Notes: generated by a model not told the origin, from the sequence alone. Counted from the stretch's first letter, positions 22,777 to 31,060 are shown. The stretch is 64,000 nucleotides of DNA from Staphylococcus durrellii (GCF_015594545.1 NZ_JADIIO010000001.1:1612001-1676000); one strand, 5' to 3'. A program made the numbers and translations.

Positions 22777-23712
22777 TTATTTTAAAATTTCAGCGACACG
22801 TAACTTTGCACTACGAGCACGGTTATTTTCTTCAGTGTCTTCCGTAGACGAAATAATTGGTTTACGGTTAACACGTTTCAATTTCGGGGTGTATGCTTCG
22901 GGTATTACTGGTAGTCCCCTTGGTACTTCTGGCCCTTTTTCATATTCCTGGAACATTTGTTTGCACAAACGGTCTTCTAAAGAATGAAAAGTAATGACTG
23001 AAATCCTACCACCAATATTTACAAGCTCAATCGCTTGTTCTAATGAATCCTCAAAAGCAGCTAGTTCATCGTTTACTGCTATTCTTATTGCTTGGAACAC
23101 TCTTTTTGCTGGGTGTCCACCTTTACGTCGAGCTTTAGCCGGTATCCCCTCTTTTATACTGTCTACAAGTTCTAACGTTGTTTCTATTTCTTTTTCACTG
23201 CGATTTTGTTCTATACGTCTAGCAATTTGTTTAGCAAATTTTTCTTCACCATATCGATGGAAAATTCTGACTAAATCTTCAAACGACCATTGATTTACTA
23301 CTTCAAAAGCTGAAAGCTCTTGTGTTTGGTCCATACGCATATCTAATTTCGCATCATGATGATAACTAAATCCTCTTTCAGGAACATCTAACTGTGGACT
23401 AGATACTCCTAAGTCGTAATAAATACCATCTACTTTTTCAATATTTAAATCATTTAATATTTGTGGTAGTTCTCTAAAGTTGTTGTGAACAAAGATAACT
23501 TTATGTAAATGATCTTTTAAAACTATCCTGGCATTTTCTATAGCTGTCTTATCTTGGTCAATAGCAATCAATTTACCTTCGTCACTTAATTGATTTAATA
23601 AATAGAGCGCATGACCTGCTCCACCAAGCGTACAGTCGACATACACACCATCTTCTTTAATATTTAAATAATCAATGGTTTCTTTTAGCATTACGCTTAT
23701 ATGATGAAACAA
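22777..23712 (-). CDS. rsmH: 16S rRNA (cytosine(1402)-N4)-methyltransferase
   Basis: SAM-dependent methylation of C1402 in the 30S decoding centre (MraW). 311 residues. [16 protein letters not shown] is the conserved start, the SAM loop [15 protein letters not shown] is near 25-39, and [18 protein letters not shown] and [16 protein letters not shown] are family motifs. It lies 14 bases after mraZ and 14 before ftsL. Confidence 0.97.
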   Translation of the reverse strand: MFHHISVMLKETIDYLNIKEDGVYVDCTLGGAGHALYLLNQLSDEGKLIAIDQDKTAIENARIVLKDHLHKVIFVHNNFRELPQILNDLNIEKVDGIYYDLGVSSPQLDVPERGFSYHHDAKLDMRMDQTQELSAFEVVNQWSFEDLVRIFHRYGEEKFAKQIARRIEQNRSEKEIETTLELVDSIKEGIPAKARRKGGHPAKRVFQAIRIAVNDELAAFEDSLEQAIELVNIGGRISVITFHSLEDRLCKQMFQEYEKGPEVPRGLPVIPEAYTPKLKRVNRKPIISSTEDTEENNRARSAKLRVAEILK

Positions 23713-23726
23713 ATCAATTCCTCCAT

Positions 23727-24158
23727 TTAAAAATCAAAATCTATTAAATCTTCAGCAATCTCTTCGAAACTATCTTCAGATTCTTCATAGAAACCGTTCC
23801 AAGTTTCTCTATCCCAAATCTCAATGCGATTTGAAACACCGATTACTGTACATTCTTTATCTAAGTTAGCGTACTGTCTCAAGTTTTGAGGTATGTTAAT
23901 ACGCCCTTGTTTATCTAGTTCTACTTCTACAGCGCCAGAGAAAAACATACGCATAAATTTACGTGCATCTTTCTTAGTCATAGGTAATGTTTTCATTTTC
24001 TCTTCGATAACTTGCCATTCTTCCAAAGTATAGCCAAATAAACACTTATCAAGGCCTCGGGTGATAATAAAACGTTCATTTAAGTCATAACGAAATTTAG
24101 ACGGAACGATCATACGTCCCTTTGTATCTAATTGGTGTTCGTATTCTCCCATGAACAT
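23727..24158 (-). CDS. mraZ: transcriptional regulator MraZ
   Basis: DNA-binding regulator that represses its own division/cell-wall operon. 143 residues with two SpoVT-AbrB/MraZ half-domains: [23 protein letters not shown] (1-23) and [22 protein letters not shown] (about 76-97). First gene of the cluster. Three GTGG repeats at 10-bp spacing lie just upstream, as expected for its operator. Confidence 0.96.
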   Translation of the reverse strand: MFMGEYEHQLDTKGRMIVPSKFRYDLNERFIITRGLDKCLFGYTLEEWQVIEEKMKTLPMTKKDARKFMRMFFSGAVEVELDKQGRINIPQNLRQYANLDKECTVIGVSNRIEIWDRETWNGFYEESEDSFEEIAEDLIDFDF

Positions 24159-24193
24159 TTATTTTCACCTCACCTTCTCATATATATAATTTA

Positions 24194-24225
24194 CCACATC
24201 TTACCACTATCCTCCACTAATTATA
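24194..24225 (-). promoter_or_regulatory. mraZ promoter -10 with three MraZ-type boxes
   Basis: On the minus strand: TGTATAAT (-10 hexamer, complement of 24220-24225) followed by three GTGG elements (complements of 24214-24217, 24204-24207, 24194-24197) at exact 10-bp intervals. Tandem short G-rich repeats at one helical turn are the known MraZ operator layout. Their overlap with the start region suggests autorepression. Confidence 0.7.
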
Positions 24226-24255
24226 CAATTTTCACTAAAAATTATTTAAAAAGAC

Positions 24256-24293
24256 AAAAAAAAGTCCGATTCATCATTTGATGAACCGGACCT
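24256..24293 (-). terminator. intrinsic terminator of bshC
   Basis: About 14-bp stem (24263-24276 with 24279-24293, one mismatch) followed on the minus strand by eight U at 24256-24263. It lies between bshC and the mraZ promoter. Confidence 0.9.
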
Positions 24294-24306
24294 AAAGATT
24301 GATATA

Positions 24307-25920
24307 TCAACATTTTATAACAATATGATCAAAAGTGTAAGAAAGTGGTGGATAGGTGGAGGGGCTGAACACATCTGTCCCAAATTCATTCATAATTTGT
24401 AACGGATTCCATATTCTTTCTTGCAAACCTTTCATTGGATGGAGAGCGTGATTTAATTCTCTAAAATGTTTCATACTAATTTCATTCTCTCTCTCAATAT
24501 TTAATAAGTAACGATTTATTAAATAGTCATATTGTTGCATATGAATTTTATTATTTTTATCTAAAAGGAGTCTATTATCATTATTATCTTGTACTTCTGC
24601 TTTTAAAGTTTCGTATAATTGTATTTGTTGTTGTTTCAATTTTTCAATATTGTTAATGAAAGTATCCGATGCCCGTGCACGTATAAACTTATTTTTAGTC
24701 GCATTTGTGCCTTGTGAAATTATTTCTTCTATTGAAATAGCATATTTTGATGATAATTTCTCAATTCTATCATTAATATAGCTTATTCTTAGTCTAGGTA
24801 TAACGATAGGCATCTCTATCTTTAAAGTTTGGAATACTTCATTTAATTCGGCCCAGTATTTTATTTCACTCGGCCCACCCACAAAGGCAACGGTATTAAA
24901 CAACCATTCTTCCATTAATGGACGAGTAACGACATTGTTCGAAAATCTTTGCGGTGCCTCTTCTACAATAGACAACAATTCTTCTTTAGTATAGAAGGTA
25001 TTTGTCTTATTCGTTTTAAATTTACCATCTTCATAAGTTAACAATTGTCTCATATTATTTTCTTCTATAAATAAGTGAACATTAGTATCAGTCTGAATCA
25101 TTTGTTCATACCCTTGCGCTTTTAACTTTGCTTGTGCCGATCTAAATGAAGCATCAACGTCATTAAATCTATTAATCAACTCTTTTAAAAATGGTTGTTC
25201 TAAAGTTCTTAAATTGTTATCTTGCGCATCGATAAAGAGTACCCCATAATCTTTAAAAACTTCATGCAATAATGCTTTAAACATTGCCGTCCAACTGTCA
25301 TAACGATCAATGATACTATGACTTAAGGTTAACAATTCTTTAGTATGCTTAGTTTCCGGTTGATGCTTGAAAAATTGATTTAAAGCATCCTTAAGCTGCA
25401 ATTTGTTAGGATAGAAATTCGATACGCTATCTTCTGGAGGTTCTAAAGTATGGTATTTAACTTTATGTAATTGAGCTTCATGATTACTATACACAAATGT
25501 GTGGTTTACTTCATCAAAGTCATGGTCTTCACCAGCTATCCAAAAAACAGGTACGATGGGTGTTTGATAGTCGTTCGTTAACGATTGACTTAATGTTATG
25601 ATAGAGAAAATTTTATGAAAAGTGTATAGAGGACCACCAAACAGACCAGCTTGTTGTCCACCTATAACCACCTTTGCTCCCTCTCTTAAATGTTCTATAT
25701 TTTCAAGTTGTTGTGAAGTCAAAGTTAAATCACTCATATATTGGTGAATAACATTAGCAAGTTCCTGTTCTCTATCATTTGTTGACTGGTTCACTTTATA
25801 TTTGTAATTATCATTGGCCATTGCATCAAATTGATAAAACTCATTTATCGTCTCATCACTATTAACAAGGCGTGTTATGAATTGATCTTCTTCATTTAAT
25901 TTTGTCGTTATACAATCCAT
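24307..25920 (-). CDS. bshC: bacillithiol biosynthesis cysteine-adding enzyme
   Basis: Adds cysteine to GlcN-malate in the last step of bacillithiol synthesis, the main low-molecular-weight thiol of staphylococci. 537 residues. Recognised by FTRFDDR-like BshC features: [22 protein letters not shown] near 88-110, [17 protein letters not shown] near 122-140 and [16 protein letters not shown] near 345. A coiled-coil stretch lies at about 385-450. Its position next to mraZ is the conserved staphylococcal location. Confidence 0.93.
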   Translation of the reverse strand: MDCITTKLNEEDQFITRLVNSDETINEFYQFDAMANDNYKYKVNQSTNDREQELANVIHQYMSDLTLTSQQLENIEHLREGAKVVIGGQQAGLFGGPLYTFHKIFSIITLSQSLTNDYQTPIVPVFWIAGEDHDFDEVNHTFVYSNHEAQLHKVKYHTLEPPEDSVSNFYPNKLQLKDALNQFFKHQPETKHTKELLTLSHSIIDRYDSWTAMFKALLHEVFKDYGVLFIDAQDNNLRTLEQPFLKELINRFNDVDASFRSAQAKLKAQGYEQMIQTDTNVHLFIEENNMRQLLTYEDGKFKTNKTNTFYTKEELLSIVEEAPQRFSNNVVTRPLMEEWLFNTVAFVGGPSEIKYWAELNEVFQTLKIEMPIVIPRLRISYINDRIEKLSSKYAISIEEIISQGTNATKNKFIRARASDTFINNIEKLKQQQIQLYETLKAEVQDNNDNRLLLDKNNKIHMQQYDYLINRYLLNIERENEISMKHFRELNHALHPMKGLQERIWNPLQIMNEFGTDVFSPSTYPPLSYTFDHIVIKC

Positions 25921-26132
25921 TTATAATTCTCCTTATGTCCTATATTCCTAATTAGTATAAAGTTTATACAGCACTTTGACAATTTAACGGCTTACATATA
26001 AAAATTTTTTTCGTTAATAGATTACTTACAACAATAGTAACTGTTTGTTTTAAATTATTTCTATAAATAATATATTGATAAAGACGATAATTATATACTA
26101 TTTATTTTTGTGATAAATCATAATATTTAGGG

Positions 26133-26165
26133 TATAATAATAGTTACAAATATAAAGGGGGGAAA
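26133..26165 (+). promoter_or_regulatory. promoter -10 and RBS of the GNAT gene at 26172
   Basis: TATAAT at 26133-26138, about 34 bases before the start codon, and a strong purine-rich RBS AAAGGGGGGAAAG. A convincing -35 box is not visible (TTGTGA at 26108-26113 would need a 19-bp spacer). Confidence 0.5.
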
Positions 26166-26171
26166 GATGCT

Positions 26172-26612
26172 ATGACGAGTGTAAAGCGTCTTGATATAAA
26201 CTATAAAACAGATGAATTATTCGAAGATTTTAGAAACTTCGGTAATAAAGACTTGTATATGGTAGATGAGCTTCGTGGCGAAATGATTGACGCAAGTTCT
26301 GAATCTCCATTTTACGGTATCTATGTTGGTGAAAGATTAGGTGCAAGGATGGCTCTTTATAGAAAAGGCGAAGTTGAAGAAGAACACTTCCCAGATTTTG
26401 ATGACTACCTTATTATATGGAAATTAGAAGTCTTAAAAGATTTCCAAGATCGTGGCTATGGCACTGAATTGTTAAATTATGCTAAATCACAAGAGTTACC
26501 AATTAAGGTCATCGCCCGTAATCAATCAAAAGACTTTTTTATAAAACAGGGATTTAAAGATTTACAACTAAAAAATAATGAAGATTACGATATATTGATA
26601 TGGGAACCTTAA
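26172..26612 (+). CDS. GNAT family N-acetyltransferase (YlbP-like)
   Basis: 146-residue single-domain GNAT protein, conserved in staphylococci between the division cluster and the HAD gene. The acetyl-CoA loop is in WKLEVLKDFQDRGYGTELLNYA near 94-115 (V-x-x-x-x-Q-x-x-G-x-G/A type). The substrate is unknown. It has its own promoter and a strong RBS, and ends at a perfect terminator shared with the converging HAD gene. Confidence 0.85.
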   Translation: MTSVKRLDINYKTDELFEDFRNFGNKDLYMVDELRGEMIDASSESPFYGIYVGERLGARMALYRKGEVEEEHFPDFDDYLIIWKLEVLKDFQDRGYGTELLNYAKSQELPIKVIARNQSKDFFIKQGFKDLQLKNNEDYDILIWEP

Positions 26613-26650
26613 AAGGATTGTGTTAGATTAATCTAACACAATCCTTTTTA
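26611..26650. terminator. bidirectional intrinsic terminator
   Basis: Perfect long palindrome (arms aaaaggattgtgttagat and complement) with A/T runs on both sides, between the converging GNAT (+) and HAD (-) genes. Confidence 0.92.
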
Positions 26651-27331
26651 TATTGTTACTAATAGTTCCTCAAAACTACTTATAGTTATATCAGCTTCTA
26701 TATTTGAATCATTAACTTGATTTCGAGGATTAAACCAACATGTCCTTATATTAGCATTTAAACCGCCTAATATATCCGAGCTCAAGGAATCACCAACTAT
26801 CAAAGCATTTCTTCTTTTATTTTCACCAATTTTATCGAATACATAATCAAAAAACTCTGGCATCGGTTTTTGATAGCCAGTTTGTTCAGAAACAAACACA
26901 CCATTAAATAATTCTTTAAATTGTGATTTATCAATCCTTCTTTGCTGTGTTTCTAAAACACCATTTGTAACTATATATAGATCAAATTTTTTACTTAAAT
27001 CTTGTAATGTATTTAATGTATGCTCAAAATAAGTCAATGGCGCATTCGCTAACTCATCTCTAAAAATATAATCTGCCTTATAGCCATCTATATTTAGATT
27101 GTAACTTTCAAAAAAACATTTAAAGCGTTGAGTTAACACTTCATCTTTAGATAGTTTACCTTCTTGAAAGGCTTGCCAATGTTGCTTATTTACTTTTTTA
27201 AAATAATTGAAATCTTTAGCAGCAGCTTTAAAATTATAAAATTCTACCATTTTATAAAAAGCATATGTCTCTGCTGCTTCAAAATCAACCAGTGTATCAT
27301 CAAAATCAAATAGGATTGTGCCCTCTTTCAT
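26648..27331 (-). CDS. HAD family hydrolase (YjjG-like nucleotidase)
   Basis: Cytoplasmic phosphatase with the four HAD motifs: ILFDFDDTLVDF (residues 6-17, nucleophile Asp), VTNGV near 118, the Lys in YQKPMPEFF near 153, and VGDSLSSDILGG near 178. The alpha-helical cap after motif I and overall likeness fit the YjjG/YfnB group, which dephosphorylates non-canonical pyrimidine nucleotides. 227 residues. The substrate is inferred from family only. Confidence 0.87.
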   Translation of the reverse strand: MKEGTILFDFDDTLVDFEAAETYAFYKMVEFYNFKAAAKDFNYFKKVNKQHWQAFQEGKLSKDEVLTQRFKCFFESYNLNIDGYKADYIFRDELANAPLTYFEHTLNTLQDLSKKFDLYIVTNGVLETQQRRIDKSQFKELFNGVFVSEQTGYQKPMPEFFDYVFDKIGENKRRNALIVGDSLSSDILGGLNANIRTCWFNPRNQVNDSNIEADITISSFEELLVTI

Positions 27332-27363
27332 TATATATCCCCCTACTAATAACTAGAACATGA

Positions 27364-27618
27364 TTATTTTATATTATTTTTGTTAGTAAAAGATCTTATT
27401 ACGCGAACAAACATTGATATTGTAGGTAATAACATCAATAATAATACAAAATAGGACAAATTAACAACACTATTCTCCCATGATACAGGAACTAAGATCC
27501 CACTTATCATTATGCACAAGCTTATTACTAAATTTAAAAATATGCATAGCAAAAACTCAGTTACACGGGCTGTTCCTTTATATTCAAATATTTGTCTCCA
27601 AAAGTTAATATAAAACAT
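27364..27618 (-). CDS. short DUF805-like membrane protein
   Basis: 84-residue protein with two or three hydrophobic segments (about 20-42 and 50-72). The opening FYINFWRQIFEYKGTARVTEFLL resembles the DUF805 motif (aromatic...F.G.A.R.E/F), and PTISMFVRVIRS resembles its C-terminal P-x-x-A-V-x-x-R-R-L. It is shorter than most family members. The RBS AAAAAGGAGAAAAAGTGA is good. It may be co-transcribed with the HAD gene 32 bases downstream. Function unknown. Confidence 0.6.
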   Translation of the reverse strand: MFYINFWRQIFEYKGTARVTEFLLCIFLNLVISLCIMISGILVPVSWENSVVNLSYFVLLLMLLPTISMFVRVIRSFTNKNNIK

Positions 27619-27733
27619 TCACTTTTTCTCCTTTTTTCTGTTAAATTATTTGTCTATCTAAATAAATTTTAAAGTTATAAATATATAAGTCTAGTTATCT
27701 TCTAAAACATGTAAAAATTTGGGAGTAAACAAC

Positions 27734-27890
27734 AAAAAAGGCAACCATTTATGGTTGCCTTAACAGAATGGATATCCATTTAAATCAAATGTTATCATTT
27801 GATTACGCATCAATGTTTGAGCAAAACAATGATGCAAGAGAACTTATGTGTACAAATCCAAGGAAGATTTGTAACATACTCGTAATATAA
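27734..27890 (-). ncRNA. candidate structured small RNA or leader, ending in an intrinsic terminator
   Basis: No ORF, but five consecutive stem-loops on the minus strand: ACAAATC/GATTTGT (27852-27872) with a UUCCUU loop; a 12-bp stem with one mismatch (27807-27818 with 27824-27835); AATCAAATG/CATTTGATT (27783-27804); the palindrome AATGGATATCCATT (27767-27780); and a 10-bp terminator stem AGGCAACCAT/ATGGTTGCCT (27739-27760) with six U. TATATT at 27884-27889 is a possible -10. It could be a trans-acting sRNA or an attenuator for the DUF805 gene 115 bases downstream. I do not recognise a known family. Confidence 0.5.
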
Positions 27891-28060
27891 CATTAATTAA
27901 ATGGAAATAAAACTCTTAACGCTATTTAGTAAATTAAATTATATATGATGCAGAACTCTTTTAAAATTACATGTATTTATACACCATTAAACTAGTAAGC
28001 AGTAAGTATTTATATAAATAAATATTGTCCCCTATTACGCTACTATTTCATATTTCTATT

Positions 28061-28249
28061 TTATTTATCTATATTATTCCACTTTAAAACACTGCCATAC
28101 TCTAATTTATTTTCAGTCCTTTTCCAAACTTCTACACCTCTAAAACCTTCAAATCAATCAAAATCATCATCAACATGACTTGTTTTTTCATCTAACATAA
28201 AACTAACATTGAAAGACTTAGTTAAAAATATAGCTTGTACACTAAACAT
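28061..28249 (-). pseudogene. small ORF with in-frame TGA
   Basis: ATG at 28249 with an AAAGAGGTG SD starts MFSVQAIFLTKSFNVSFMLD and runs 31 codons to DDDFD, then TGA (28154-28156), then continues in frame as FEGFRGVEVWKRTENKLEYG to a TAA at 28061. Residue usage after the TGA still looks coding, and TGG to TGA (Trp) would restore a 62-residue protein. Not recognised. It could also be chance; no paralogue is visible. Confidence 0.4.
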
Positions 28250-28325
28250 AAGCACCTCTTTTTATCGTATTATTAAATGCACTAGACATATTTTTTCAAT
28301 ACATAAATAGTTAATTATAAAAGTG

Positions 28326-28431
28326 GTTTTACAGTACTTAACCAAAAGTAACTAGATATAACAAAACCCTGTCAAATCAACGTTTGGCTTACGTCAACTT
28401 AACGAAAATTAATTAAATAGCGTCCTGGGAG
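28326..28431. repeat. att-like direct repeat, left copy
   Basis: 106 bp nearly identical (about 8 mismatches) to 30955-31060. It ends with cgtcctgggag, the 3' end of tRNA-Arg, and then diverges, whereas the right copy continues into the intact tRNA. This is the layout left by site-specific integration at a tRNA 3' end. Confidence 0.8.
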
Positions 28432-28534
28432 ACCATTTTGTTATATTCTAATAAACACTAAAACCCTTTAACTATGCTATTTACAAGCACTTTGTTCTCT
28501 AACAAAAATTAAAGAAATATAACTAAATTGACAC

Positions 28535-28566
28535 GTAAAACAACCCGTCTATTTATAGGCGGTTTT
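28535..28566 (-). terminator. probable terminator of the GNAT gene at 28753
   Basis: Hairpin AACCGCCTATAAATAGACGGGTT (minus strand, one internal mismatch) followed by GTTTTAC. It lies inside the 28.5-28.75 kb gap after the GNAT stop. Confidence 0.6.
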
Positions 28567-28752
28567 AATTTTCGCACTCTATGAAAGAACATATATGAAT
28601 TAATAATAACAATTCGCTTCATTCTATAATCTAATTTATTTTTCTCAAATAAATAATTCGTTTTCTTTTTCAGTTGTTCTAACTTTAATATATAAACTAG
28701 TATTTGTAATAAATTTAAAAGGCATATACAAATCAGAATTAGCATATTAAAA

Positions 28753-29193
28753 TTAACTTTCTATATTTAATATCATCTCTATATGAGGTATTCCATCTTC
28801 CAAATACATTGCAGATGTTTGTTCAAATCCAAATGATTTATAAAATTCTTTTAAATGCTCTTGAGCCGATATATAAATTTTTTTCTTATTGTTACCTTCA
28901 TGAATATAATCAATTGTTTCTTGTACTATTTTTCTACCGAAATTTTTCCCTCGATAATCTATAGAAACTAAGACCCTACCAAAACTAATTTTATTTTCAT
29001 GCTCAATGATTCTTGTATAAGCAACTATTCTATCTTCATCTTTTAAAATTACATGTTTAGATTCAATATCAAATTCATCTATTTCCTGATAAGGGCAATT
29101 TTGTTCTACTACAAACACTTTCACTCTTTCTTGAAAGATTTTCGTTATTTCAATTGCTGATAATTCTTCCGTTTTTTTAATTACTAATTGCAT
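28753..29193 (-). CDS. ElaA-type GNAT N-acetyltransferase
   Basis: 146 residues from the ATG at 29193 (MQLVIKKTEELSAIE), which has an AAGGAGGAG SD; an in-frame start at 29226 would sit inside the upstream terminator stem. ElaA-like features: FQERVKVFVVEQNCPYQEIDEFD near 20-42 and the acetyl-CoA loop RVLVSIDYRGKNFGRKIVQE near 78-97. Substrate unknown. It lies inside the tRNA-Arg repeat-bounded segment and is preceded by a leader peptide and terminator element, suggesting inducible expression. Confidence 0.85.
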   Translation of the reverse strand: MQLVIKKTEELSAIEITKIFQERVKVFVVEQNCPYQEIDEFDIESKHVILKDEDRIVAYTRIIEHENKISFGRVLVSIDYRGKNFGRKIVQETIDYIHEGNNKKKIYISAQEHLKEFYKSFGFEQTSAMYLEDGIPHIEMILNIES

Positions 29194-29211
29194 ATAAATT
29201 CTCCTCCTTAA

Positions 29212-29313
29212 AATAAAAAAAGGCATTATCTTTATTCCTCACATCTTAGATGAGCCCTAGTGGAATAAAGATAATGCCTTATGAACATTAATCCGGGGAA
29301 AAATGTTCAGCAT
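29212..29313 (-). promoter_or_regulatory. leader peptide and terminator attenuator ahead of the GNAT gene
   Basis: An 18-codon ORF (29257-29313; MLNIFPRINVHKALSLFH) ends with TAG in the loop of a perfect 19-bp terminator stem (arms 29262-29280 and 29220-29238) followed by seven U. A second 8-bp hairpin TGAACATT/AATGTTCA (29282-29309) lies within the ORF. The GNAT SD begins just after the U-run. A ribosome on the leader would cover the 5' arm and prevent termination. The leader has only a weak SD, which is the main caveat. Confidence 0.65.
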
Positions 29314-29437
29314 AATTATTTCTTTTTTTTGATATTAACAAATTAATTAGTTTTTGTGAATAATATTACCATTCATTTAAATGTTTATTTTACATTCGCT
29401 AATTTTTCTACGGTTAAAATATCGACAGTAATAATAT

Positions 29438-29470
29438 AAAACAACCCACCAATTCATTTAGGTGGGTCGT
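29438..29470 (-). terminator. terminator of the marR-VOC operon
   Basis: Stem acccacc/ggtgggt (29444-29450, 29461-29467) extended by flanking A-T pairs, followed on the minus strand by TTGTTTTAT. Ten bases after the VOC stop. Confidence 0.8.
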
Positions 29471-29479
29471 TTTATTTAT

Positions 29480-29884
29480 CTATTTTCCATTTGGGAAATC
29501 ATTAAAATATGGATGTACTAATGTTTTAGTTTTTTCATCTACTTGTGTATATACTTCTATTGTAAATTCTCCTGGAGCTTTAAAATAAAAAGTGTACGAT
29601 CCATGCGCCAATGAGGGTTCCCAAACTTCAAATCCATCTTTTTTTAATCTTTCATATATTTTGTCTACGCTAGTTTCATCTTCTTGTGGAAAACCTATAT
29701 GAAATGTTTCTGGATAAACAGCATGGTCATCTTGTATTAAATTGAATAATAAACCATCTTCATCATTTAAAGCCGCAAATTTATTACCTGCAGAACCAAT
29801 ACATACTAGGTCGAAATAATGCTCTAAAAAAGTTTTTGTAACACCGACATCTTTAACTGCTATATTTATATGATTTATTTTCAT
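29480..29884 (-). CDS. VOC (glyoxalase/bleomycin-resistance fold) family protein
   Basis: 134 residues with paired beta-alpha-beta-beta-beta VOC modules: MKINHINIAVKDVGVTKTFLEHYF at the start (metal-ligand His at position 5), a FHIGFPQED segment near 70 and a C-terminal FTIEVYTQ (Glu ligand). Substrate cannot be predicted; members include glyoxalases, fosfomycin- and bleomycin-type resistance proteins and dioxygenases. The start overlaps the marR stop by four bases (ATGA), so it is translationally coupled and probably the regulator's target. Confidence 0.85.
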   Translation of the reverse strand: MKINHINIAVKDVGVTKTFLEHYFDLVCIGSAGNKFAALNDEDGLLFNLIQDDHAVYPETFHIGFPQEDETSVDKIYERLKKDGFEVWEPSLAHGSYTFYFKAPGEFTIEVYTQVDEKTKTLVHPYFNDFPNGK

Positions 29885-30345
29885 TTTTCTATCTCCTCAC
29901 TATTTGAACCTATAATTTGATTCTCTATGACACTTGTTACTTCATTTAAAAACCTTTTAACAATTGCTAACTCTTTTTCATTATAATTCGCACTTAAATT
30001 CAACATATTCTTATTTAACTCTGAAAAGACATTTTGAACTTCTTTTTTCTCTTCATAACGTGGAACTATAATAACTTTTCTTCTATCTTTTGGATGTTTT
30101 TCTCTTATTAAATAACCCCTTTTTTCTAACCTGTCTATAAGTGAGGTCACACTCCCTGTACTTAATCCCACTTTCTGTGCTAACTCACCAGCCGTAATAG
30201 GCCCTGTTTCCCTTAATATATCTATAGTTGTAAAATCATGGCTATACACATTTAAAATTTCAGAAACATGTTGCTGATATAATACTATGCGTGTACCCAG
30301 CCCCCTCACAAGAGAGGCTATATCTTCCTCACAATTTTTTTCCAT
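29881..30345 (-). CDS. MarR family transcriptional regulator
   Basis: 154 residues. Winged helix-turn-helix: ILRETGPITAGELAQKVGLSTGSVTSLIDRLEKRGYLIREKHPKDRRKVIIV (about 44-96) with the wing DxRxxxV. The N-terminal and C-terminal helices would form the dimer interface. The RBS AGGAGGG precedes ATG 30345. An inverted repeat 23 bases upstream of the start is a likely autoregulatory operator. The ligand is unknown; co-transcription with a VOC protein suggests response to an electrophile or a drug. Confidence 0.9.
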   Translation of the reverse strand: MEKNCEEDIASLVRGLGTRIVLYQQHVSEILNVYSHDFTTIDILRETGPITAGELAQKVGLSTGSVTSLIDRLEKRGYLIREKHPKDRRKVIIVPRYEEKKEVQNVFSELNKNMLNLSANYNEKELAIVKRFLNEVTSVIENQIIGSNSEEIEK

Positions 30346-30367
30346 TATAAAACCCTCCTTTTAGCTT

Positions 30368-30390
30368 GATAATCAAAATACTTGGTTATC
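30368..30390. promoter_or_regulatory. candidate MarR operator (inverted repeat)
   Basis: GATAATCAA (30368-30376), a 5-bp spacer, then TTGGTTATC (30382-30390); 8 of 9 positions pair. It is located just before the marR start, where an autorepressor would bind. Confidence 0.55.
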
Positions 30391-30439
30391 TAAATAAATT
30401 AACATTTTTATAGTTTATATACAATGATAATGAATAGAA

Positions 30440-30470
30440 TATAAGCCCACCTTGTCTAGGTGGGCTTATA
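30440..30470. repeat. perfect hairpin between marR and the integrase remnant
   Basis: Arms tataagcccacct/aggtgggcttata (30440-30452, 30458-30470). Terminator-like but with no clear U-run on either strand. Confidence 0.6.
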
Positions 30471-30734
30471 TATTCGTCTAAATTAAAAAGCATTTAATGA
30501 ACTAAAATAGATGTTAATATATTCTTTAAAAAGCGAGCATTTTAAAGAATAGTGTTTTTAAAGTAGCTAAGCATCCTCAGCAAAAAGCATTTTATCATGT
30601 TGTGAGATTAGTAGCTTTCGTACTATTAATATTTAAAATCTTAATAGCCTAATTATCTTTTGATTTAAACACTTAATCTATCAAATTTTCAGCATACGGG
30701 TAGATTTTCTTACACAAATATAAATAGGTATCAA

Positions 30735-30924
30735 GAAAATAACTTCTCATGCATTAAGACACATTGTTCATTTTTATTAGCTAAAGATATATCGTCTATT
30801 ATATTTCAAAAAGATTGGGTTATAAAAATATTAAAGTCCATTCAGGAGAATATATTCACATTTACTTGAAGCGTGTTTTGCAGAAGAAAATAAAAAAGCA
30901 GTCGAAGTATTACAAGAAATATAA
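30735..30924 (+). pseudogene. degenerate tyrosine recombinase (integrase) C-terminus
   Basis: Across three frames the sequence reads ITSHALRH (H-x-x-R-H motif, 30739-30762), then YYISKRLGYKNIKV (normally LGH-x-x), then HLLEACFAEENKKAVEVLQEI followed by TAA at 30922-30924. This is the C-terminal pattern of staphylococcal phage/island integrases, including the region around the catalytic Tyr (EYIH). At least two frameshifts and missing upstream domains make it non-functional. It ends 31 bp before the right att-like repeat, the usual position of an integrase gene. The exact 5' limit is unclear. Confidence 0.75.
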
Positions 30925-30954
30925 TCTTGTTGTGGTTTGGGTGTAGTAAATGTA

Positions 30955-31060
30955 GTTTTACAGTACTTAACCAAAAGTAACTAGATATAACAAAATCCCG
31001 TCAGATCAACGTTTGGTTTACGTCAACTTAACGGGAATTAATCAAATAGCGTCCTGGGAG
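30955..31060. repeat. att-like direct repeat, right copy, overlapping tRNA-Arg 3' end
   Basis: Partner of 28326-28431. Positions 31050-31060 are the 3' end of the tRNA gene; the remaining 95 bp lie downstream of the tRNA. Confidence 0.8.

Noticed and set aside
28421..28431. Possible second tRNA-Arg gene
   Set aside because: Only the 3'-terminal 11 bases of the tRNA are present; the anticodon, D and T arms are missing, so it is an att-like duplication and not a gene.
28509..28745. 78-codon minus-strand ORF with a hydrophobic start, just after the GNAT gene
   Set aside because: It runs straight through the hairpin at 28535-28566 that looks like the GNAT terminator, has no SD, and is extremely rich in Ile/Leu/Lys from AT-rich sequence.
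29212..29313. T-box reading of the GNAT leader
   Set aside because: No GGGTGG T-box core or stem I features are present, unlike the ileS and pheS leaders.
27620..31050. psm-beta, ssl or hla-type virulence genes expected at the S. aureus nuSa-gamma position
   Set aside because: No frame in the interval resembles these; only GNAT, VOC, MarR and an integrase remnant are present.
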